A stretch of 46,448 nucleotides of DNA from an uncultured Agathobaculum sp. (GTDB lineage: Bacteria > Bacillota > Clostridia > Oscillospirales > Butyricicoccaceae): assembly GCF_944384765.1 (NCBI RefSeq), contig NZ_CALWUM010000015.1, positions 1 through 46,448 on the forward strand, written 5' to 3'. Positions 42,137-46,448 of this stretch are shown here, in pieces (the first letter of the stretch is position 1; each line of letters begins with the position of its first letter). A model generated the notes under the pieces. The model searched no databases. It saw only the letters and a program-made list of their open reading frames with translations, and had not been told where the DNA came from. A program made the position numbers and the translations under genes.

Positions 42137-44440
42137 ATTCTCGAAAAATTAGTAAAAGCCCTGTTTGAATGGCTGGCGTCGCTCTGGTACGAGATGGTGG
42201 AGTATCTGCTGGATCAGCTCATGGAGCTGTTCAATGTGGATCTCTCCTACTTCGCAGAACGCGTGCCGGTCATAAACGAAATAGCGAACATCTTTGTTGC
42301 AGTGGGCTGGGCGCTGCTCATCGGCAACCTGGCGTATCAGGCGATGCGTTCTATGGTCTCGGGCGTCGGGATCGAGGCGGAGGAGCCTGCACGGCTGTTC
42401 CTGCGCACCGCGATGTTTTCCTTCCTGTTGTTGGTCAGCCGCCAGATTTGTGATATCGGCTTCGGCCTGTCCGCGACCGTTATGAAAATGCTGCAGATAC
42501 CGGACGCCATCACCTTTGAGCCGTTCGGCGAGGAGACCTTTGATACTCTCCCCAATGCGGGCTGGCTCATCGTCATTATCGTCAACATCGTGATCCAGTG
42601 GCAGCTCATCCGGCTGTTCTTTGAGGTCGCAGAACGGTATGTGATCCTCTGTGTCCTCACCTACTGCGCGCCGCTCGCCTTTGCGATGGGCGGCTCGAAA
42701 AGCACCAGCGATATCTTCCGCGGCTGGCTGCGGATGTTTGCCAGCATGTGTGTGCTCATGGTGTTCAACCTGGTGTTCGTCAAGCTCGTGCTCTCTGCAC
42801 TCTCTACCGATCCGAACGGCGCAGCTATTATCCCATGGGCCATGCTGGTCGTTGGCATTGTTCGCATGGCAAAGAAGATGGACGGCATCATCCTACGCAT
42901 CGGCATGAACCCGGCCCTTACCGGAGACCCTCTGGGGACACATTTCCCCGGTGCGCTTACTGCCATGACACTGCGCAGTATCGCGTCCATCGTGAGCCAT
43001 ACGGCGGCGAAAAACACTCCGTCCGCTGGGCACGGCAATACATCCGGTCAGCCCCCGCAGGGTGATCCCATCCTGCGCGGCGGTATGGCGGGCGGCGCGG
43101 TGAGACCTGCTTCCGGTGCATCTGGGACAACCGGGTCGCCGCAGAGTACGGCAGGGCAGAAAAACACCACACTCAGCAGCGCCGCAGTCAATGGCGCAGG
43201 TTCGGGTGCACGCATGGCAGGCACGATGGCGGCTTTCCACAGCCGGTACGGAGCGGATAACGCTGGGGCGATGCAGCAGGTGCGGCAGGCGATCAGCATT
43301 GATGCAGATGACTGGGAGGCTGAAAGCTATACCGGCAGCAGCGTGGTGCAGAACAGCACTTCCCAGACCGTTTCAGGCACTGGCAGCCGTGTCATGCCGC
43401 CTGCCCCGCCCATGCGTCCGCTGCCTGCGGATTTCGGCCGCATGAGTCCGCCGGAAACAGACAGCAAGCTGCCGCCGGTCACGCCGCCGCGCACAGCAGA
43501 TGGGCAGGCCAGCCATATGGTTTCCCCGGTCCCGCCGCAGCACATACCGCGATCGCCGGAACAGGCGCTGCAGGACTTCTCCGGAAGAAGCCCTGTGCCG
43601 GAAGCAGGTGGAGATACAGCCTCCGCGCCGGGACGCAGCACTACACAAACAGAACGTGTCCGGCAGTCCGGTAAGATCAGCCCTGTCATGCCGCCATCGC
43701 CGCGGCAGGTACAGCAAAACCGGATGGGAGTGGAAAACCATACATCCATATCGAACACAGAGCAGCCGGCGGTACAGCCGGTTGCTCGCGTGACGCCGTC
43801 CCACCCGTCCATACCGGCTGGCGGAATGCAACAGGTTAAAGACGGGACGGTGGCAGCTTCGGGCACTGCGGCTGTAACGGCTGCTACTGCCGCTGCCGTC
43901 GCAGGCAGCATGGCATCCGGCCACGCAGAACAGGCCCGTATTTCACCAGCCCGGGACGCGCCGCCGCAGACAATGCGTCCGGTTTCCGGAAGTGCGGTCT
44001 CTCCGGCACGACAGCAGGCTGCATCTGCCGGACGGCAGATGCCGTCCGGGGTGCCTGCGCGGGTGACGCCCTCGGCGCCGCATAAGCCGCCTGCACAAAC
44101 GGCTCCACAGGTCACGCCCGCAAATCGGCCAGATATAACACCAACTGCATCGCCACAGGTACAGGCACAGCCATCTACAAAGATACAGCCGGATGTTACG
44201 CCTGCAGACCGCCGTCCGGCCTTTATCCCGGCGAGACGGGAACGAAAACCGGAGCGCTCGGATCCTGCGTCCCGTCCGGACGTCAGCCCGGGTGTACGCA
44301 CACCAGATATGGTAACACCGCCGCCCACCGGCCAGCCGCGTGCGCTGCGCCGCAGCGCACAGCCGCTGAAAAACAAAGTGACGCCGGAGGCACCAAAGAG
44401 AGGAGGAACCCGCAATCGAAAACGCAAGAGAAAGAAATAA
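42137..44440 (+). CDS. VirB6/TrbL-like conjugal transfer membrane protein
   Basis: A 767-residue inner-membrane channel component of the type IV secretion system. Six or so hydrophobic helices occupy the first 260 residues (for example FVAVGWALLIGNLAYQAM and WLIVIIVNIVIQWQLI), as in TrbL-family proteins of clostridial elements. The remaining 500 residues are a Pro/Ser/Thr/Gln-rich tail with many VTP motifs, ending in a basic RNRKRKRKK. The best ribosome binding site, AAGGAGG at 42121-42127, stands 9 bases before an in-frame ATT at 42137; the TTG at 42107 lies upstream of that site and inside the terminator's T-run, so it is unlikely. The first in-frame ATG is not until 42194. Confidence 0.82.
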   Translation: MLEKLVKALFEWLASLWYEMVEYLLDQLMELFNVDLSYFAERVPVINEIANIFVAVGWALLIGNLAYQAMRSMVSGVGIEAEEPARLFLRTAMFSFLLLVSRQICDIGFGLSATVMKMLQIPDAITFEPFGEETFDTLPNAGWLIVIIVNIVIQWQLIRLFFEVAERYVILCVLTYCAPLAFAMGGSKSTSDIFRGWLRMFASMCVLMVFNLVFVKLVLSALSTDPNGAAIIPWAMLVVGIVRMAKKMDGIILRIGMNPALTGDPLGTHFPGALTAMTLRSIASIVSHTAAKNTPSAGHGNTSGQPPQGDPILRGGMAGGAVRPASGASGTTGSPQSTAGQKNTTLSSAAVNGAGSGARMAGTMAAFHSRYGADNAGAMQQVRQAISIDADDWEAESYTGSSVVQNSTSQTVSGTGSRVMPPAPPMRPLPADFGRMSPPETDSKLPPVTPPRTADGQASHMVSPVPPQHIPRSPEQALQDFSGRSPVPEAGGDTASAPGRSTTQTERVRQSGKISPVMPPSPRQVQQNRMGVENHTSISNTEQPAVQPVARVTPSHPSIPAGGMQQVKDGTVAASGTAAVTAATAAAVAGSMASGHAEQARISPARDAPPQTMRPVSGSAVSPARQQAASAGRQMPSGVPARVTPSAPHKPPAQTAPQVTPANRPDITPTASPQVQAQPSTKIQPDVTPADRRPAFIPARRERKPERSDPASRPDVSPGVRTPDMVTPPPTGQPRALRRSAQPLKNKVTPEAPKRGGTRNRKRKRKK

Positions 44441-45650
44441 TCACAGCCGCACCGCTGCTGCCGCCGCGCGGATCGCGCAGGCGGCATGGGCGGGCGGCGT
44501 CCACGGTGCGGCAGCTGCAGTGGCGGCACATGCTGCGCCAGCGCTTCTCAAGGCAGCACTGGCACTCATCCTGCTGTTCCTCTGCCTGCCGCTTTTGCTG
44601 CTGCTCGCCATCCCCTGTAATTTGTTCGGAGCGCCCAGTGTAGACTCCGCTGATATCCAGGAGATGACCGCGCAGGCGGAAACGCTCACCGCCACATGGA
44701 AGCAGCAGCGCACGCTGGAGCAAAAGGCGGTAGACCTGTTCGTCCCGCTTTTGCCCGAAGACCTGGGCTTTATCCGGATCGAGAAGCAGCTCGGCAATAC
44801 GAATGACTACTGGATGATCGCCATTACATCTGTCCACAGCGAACAGGATGTGATGACGATAGACGAAGCGAAGATCGTCCAGACCATGCAGGCGAAGCTG
44901 AAATATGAACTCAAAGCGGAATACGACGGGGAAGGAAATTTCACCGGCTATGTGTTGGTGATCTCGGATATGACGCCAACCGAACTCATGGACAAGCTCG
45001 GCATGGATGAGCAGCAGCGCATGTGGGCGGAGGTCATCTATAACACGATCTGCGATGCGGAATACAGCGCGCCGAACGGCTCCATGGATAACACCGCAGG
45101 GATGGATTTTTCCGATGTCGTCTTTACCGGCCGCGGCAATTCCAAGGATGTGGTGTATTTCAGCCAGTACGATTCCCGCTGGGGTGGGCTGATGTACGGC
45201 CTTACCAATACCATTGCGGGAGCAGGCTGTGGGCCGACCTCGCTTGCCATCTGCGTATCCACGCTTACGGATACGGTTGTCACGCCGCCGGAGGTCTGTG
45301 ACTGGTCCGTAAAAACCGGCCACCGCTGCGAGGGCAGCGGCAGCTACCACAGCCTGATCCCGGACGGTGCGGCGCATTACAATGTTCCGTGCCGCGGCAT
45401 TGGCCAGAACGGGAACGAACTGGTGAAAGCCTTGCAGGACGGCAAGCTGGTCATCGCGATCATGTCTGCCGGGCATTTTACCCGCGGCGGGCACTTCATT
45501 GTGCTGCGCGGCATCACGGATGACGGCAAGATCCTCGTTGCGGACTGCGCCAGCTATGAGCGCAGCCAGAAGGAATGGGATCTCAGCATTTTCCTTGCCG
45601 AGTGCAATAAAGGCGCCGCGGCCGGCGGACCGTTCTGGGTACTGGGATGA
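44415..45650 (+). CDS. CD1108-like protein with C39/papain-like peptidase domain
   Basis: A 411-residue protein of the conjugation apparatus. The N-terminus is Ala-rich and basic, then a single transmembrane helix (about residues 49-67) puts the rest outside. A helical VirB8-like or stalk region follows (about 75-215). The C-terminal C39-type cysteine peptidase domain has Cys272 in AGAGCGPTSLAIC, His360 in GGHFIVLRGI and Asp in LVADCAS. Such enzymes open peptidoglycan or process partners during transfer. The start is taken as ATC 44415, in frame, 8 bases after AGGAGG (44401-44406) and overlapping the preceding gene by 26 bp; the first conventional codon, GTG 44520, lacks a ribosome binding site and would remove the basic N-terminus. 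Confidence 0.8.
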   Translation: MENARERNNHSRTAAAAARIAQAAWAGGVHGAAAAVAAHAAPALLKAALALILLFLCLPLLLLLAIPCNLFGAPSVDSADIQEMTAQAETLTATWKQQRTLEQKAVDLFVPLLPEDLGFIRIEKQLGNTNDYWMIAITSVHSEQDVMTIDEAKIVQTMQAKLKYELKAEYDGEGNFTGYVLVISDMTPTELMDKLGMDEQQRMWAEVIYNTICDAEYSAPNGSMDNTAGMDFSDVVFTGRGNSKDVVYFSQYDSRWGGLMYGLTNTIAGAGCGPTSLAICVSTLTDTVVTPPEVCDWSVKTGHRCEGSGSYHSLIPDGAAHYNVPCRGIGQNGNELVKALQDGKLVIAIMSAGHFTRGGHFIVLRGITDDGKILVADCASYERSQKEWDLSIFLAECNKGAAAGGPFWVLG

Positions 45651-45667
45651 AAGGAGGAGATAGTATC

Positions 45668-45970
45668 ATGAATCCATATTCAGACGGGCATGTGCTGCGC
45701 ATAAGACTTTTTCGCATGAAACACGGCATAACGCTCCGTGAGTTATCTGCACAGTCCGGTATTACAGTACAGCGGATCAGCGGCATTGAACGGATGGAAT
45801 TTTCCCTCACACCGCGCAGCAAAGAGCGGATATTATGCGCGCTGGAAAACGTAGTGCATAACCGAGCCCGTGATACGTCCAGTGCGGTATATGACTTCCA
45901 TTCCGGGCGCGAAAGATTATTCGATGTTGTTGTGGAAAAGGAGGAAGATGATTGGGATGCAGCAAAATGA
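45668..45970 (+). CDS. XRE-type helix-turn-helix protein
   Basis: A 100-residue protein with an N-terminal HTH: RMKHGITLRELSAQSGITVQRISGIER, with the recognition helix around TVQRISGIE. A charged C-terminal tail (VVVEKEEDDWDAAK) follows. It begins 17 bp after the peptidase gene, with AAAGGAGG before ATG 45668, and overlaps the start of the PrgI gene. A regulator embedded in the transfer operon could control transfer genes; its target is not visible. Confidence 0.8.
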   Translation: MNPYSDGHVLRIRLFRMKHGITLRELSAQSGITVQRISGIERMEFSLTPRSKERILCALENVVHNRARDTSSAVYDFHSGRERLFDVVVEKEEDDWDAAK

Positions 45971-46343
45971 AGACATCTACTACATCCCCGTGAATTTCAC
46001 GGACGCAGGCCGCGTGCTCGGTTTGTTTGAGCTGCGCAACTGCATTGAGGCGGCGGCTCTCGCTGTCCCTACGGTGGGTCTGTGTACCCTGATCGCGAAC
46101 CTCACTCCGTTTTCGCTTACGGTAAAGCTGATTATATCACTTTGCCTGCTTGTGCCGGCCTGCGGTTTTGCACTCGTCGGCATACGGGACGAGTCGCTGT
46201 CAAGGTTTCTCATCACCTATTTTCACTGGCGGACAAGCCGCCGCATCGCATTGAACAAAGGAGAACCGATCAAATATGAACGTAAAAGAAATCATTTTCG
46301 GCGATCAGGCGCGCGCCGCGCAGAGCCTCGCGCCCGCAGATAA
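45957..46343 (+). CDS. PrgI family protein (VirB3-like)
   Basis: A 128-residue membrane protein with two adjacent hydrophobic helices (AAALAVPTVGLCTLIANL and LIISLCLLVPACGFALVGI), the shape of PrgI/VirB3 proteins that accompany VirB4 in Gram-positive conjugation systems. It starts inside the end of the XRE gene; ATG 45957 and ATG 45948 are both possible behind AAAGGAGG (45937-45944). It overlaps the next gene by 68 bp. Its C-terminal 25 residues are strongly basic (RRSGARRAEPRARR). Confidence 0.82.
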   Translation: MQQNEDIYYIPVNFTDAGRVLGLFELRNCIEAAALAVPTVGLCTLIANLTPFSLTVKLIISLCLLVPACGFALVGIRDESLSRFLITYFHWRTSRRIALNKGEPIKYERKRNHFRRSGARRAEPRARR

Positions 46344-46448
46344 CGACCTGCAGGGCAGTCTGCCAATCGCGGATGTTGATTACGCTGTCATCAAAACGCG
46401 GGATGGTGGACTCGTCGGCGCATTTGAAGTCCTGCCAATGAACTTCTT
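46276..46448 (+). CDS. VirB4-like conjugation ATPase, N-terminal fragment
   Basis: The first 57 codons of a gene that runs past the window end. The stretch LPIADVDYAVIKTRDGGLVG followed by AFEVLPMNF matches the N-terminal region of VirB4/TraE-type ATPases in clostridial elements, and the order PrgI then VirB4 is standard. ATG 46276 follows AAAGGAGAAC about 12 bases upstream. The ATPase domain lies outside the window, so the call rests on the N-terminus and on gene order. Confidence 0.75.
   Translation, partial: MNVKEIIFGDQARAAQSLAPADNDLQGSLPIADVDYAVIKTRDGGLVGAFEVLPMNF

Larger units (their letters stand above)
27383..46448. mobile_element. Left part of an integrative conjugative element inserted in spoIVB
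   Basis: From the spoIVB break to the window end, gene content changes to surface proteins typical of clostridial conjugative elements (CAP, thioester/Cna-B adhesin, sortase, SLH) and type IV secretion parts (pilin-like, VirB6-like, CD1108-like peptidase, PrgI, VirB4 start). Relaxase, coupling protein and recombinase are not seen and would lie to the right. The left boundary is placed at the loss of SpoIVB similarity, about 27377-27383; the exact crossover needs the right end. Architecture recalls Tn1549-like elements. Confidence 0.8.

Overview
The window looks like chromosome of a GC-rich, spore-forming, butyrate-producing member of the Clostridia, plausibly Oscillospiraceae/Butyricicoccaceae-like. 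The evidence is the sporulation genes (spoIIID, spmA, spmB, spoIVB), a complete set of crotonyl-CoA-forming genes with a butyryl-CoA:acetate CoA-transferase, clostridial-type promoters and strong AGGAGG ribosome binding sites. The taxon is an inference; no rRNA or other marker is present.

Positions 1-5060: a two-module AAA ATPase, a TetR regulator, SpoIIID, an AbrB-type regulator, and the spore maturation pair SpmA/SpmB. Positions 5200-17600 hold carbon metabolism. On the minus strand run 4-hydroxybutyrate dehydrogenase, 4-hydroxybutyryl-CoA dehydratase, a small cysteine-rich protein, a fused acyl-CoA transferase, thiolase, crotonase and 3-hydroxybutyryl-CoA dehydrogenase. A polar amino acid ABC transporter follows on the same strand, and a plus-strand but gene closes the region. 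Together these feed crotonyl-CoA both from acetyl-CoA and from 4-hydroxybutyrate (GABA or succinate derived), and release butyrate through But. The butyryl-CoA dehydrogenase/Etf step is not in the window.

Positions 17690-26320 are mixed housekeeping: an ECF S component, a small frameshifted gene divergent from an XRE regulator with three operators, an M23 peptidase, a phospholipase C-like protein, YchF, small membrane proteins, a nucleoside deoxyribosyltransferase-like protein, a type III pantothenate kinase homologue with a damaged first motif, and a probable pantothenate ECF S component.

At 26492-27385 lies spoIVB, the sigma-K checkpoint protease. Its reading frame stops directly after the conserved GGIVQGM, one residue before the catalytic serine. 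From there to the window end (about 19 kb) the sequence is the left part of an integrative conjugative element. It carries a CAP-domain protein, a 1791-residue thioester/Cna-B adhesin ending in LPQTGF, a membrane partner, a sortase, a lipoprotein, an SLH protein, and then type IV secretion genes (pilin-like, VirB6-like, CD1108/C39-like peptidase, PrgI, start of VirB4). The element therefore appears to split spoIVB at its active-site codon, which resembles developmentally excised elements such as skin in sigK. The right end and any recombinase lie outside the window, so this remains a hypothesis.

The element has further oddities: an AT-rich opposite-strand 320-residue two-TM protein, a self-contained acetyltransferase-like two-gene cassette, a small antisense gene with its own promoter and terminator, two genes whose ribosome binding sites point to ATT and ATC start codons, and intrinsic terminators placed directly in front of ribosome binding sites.
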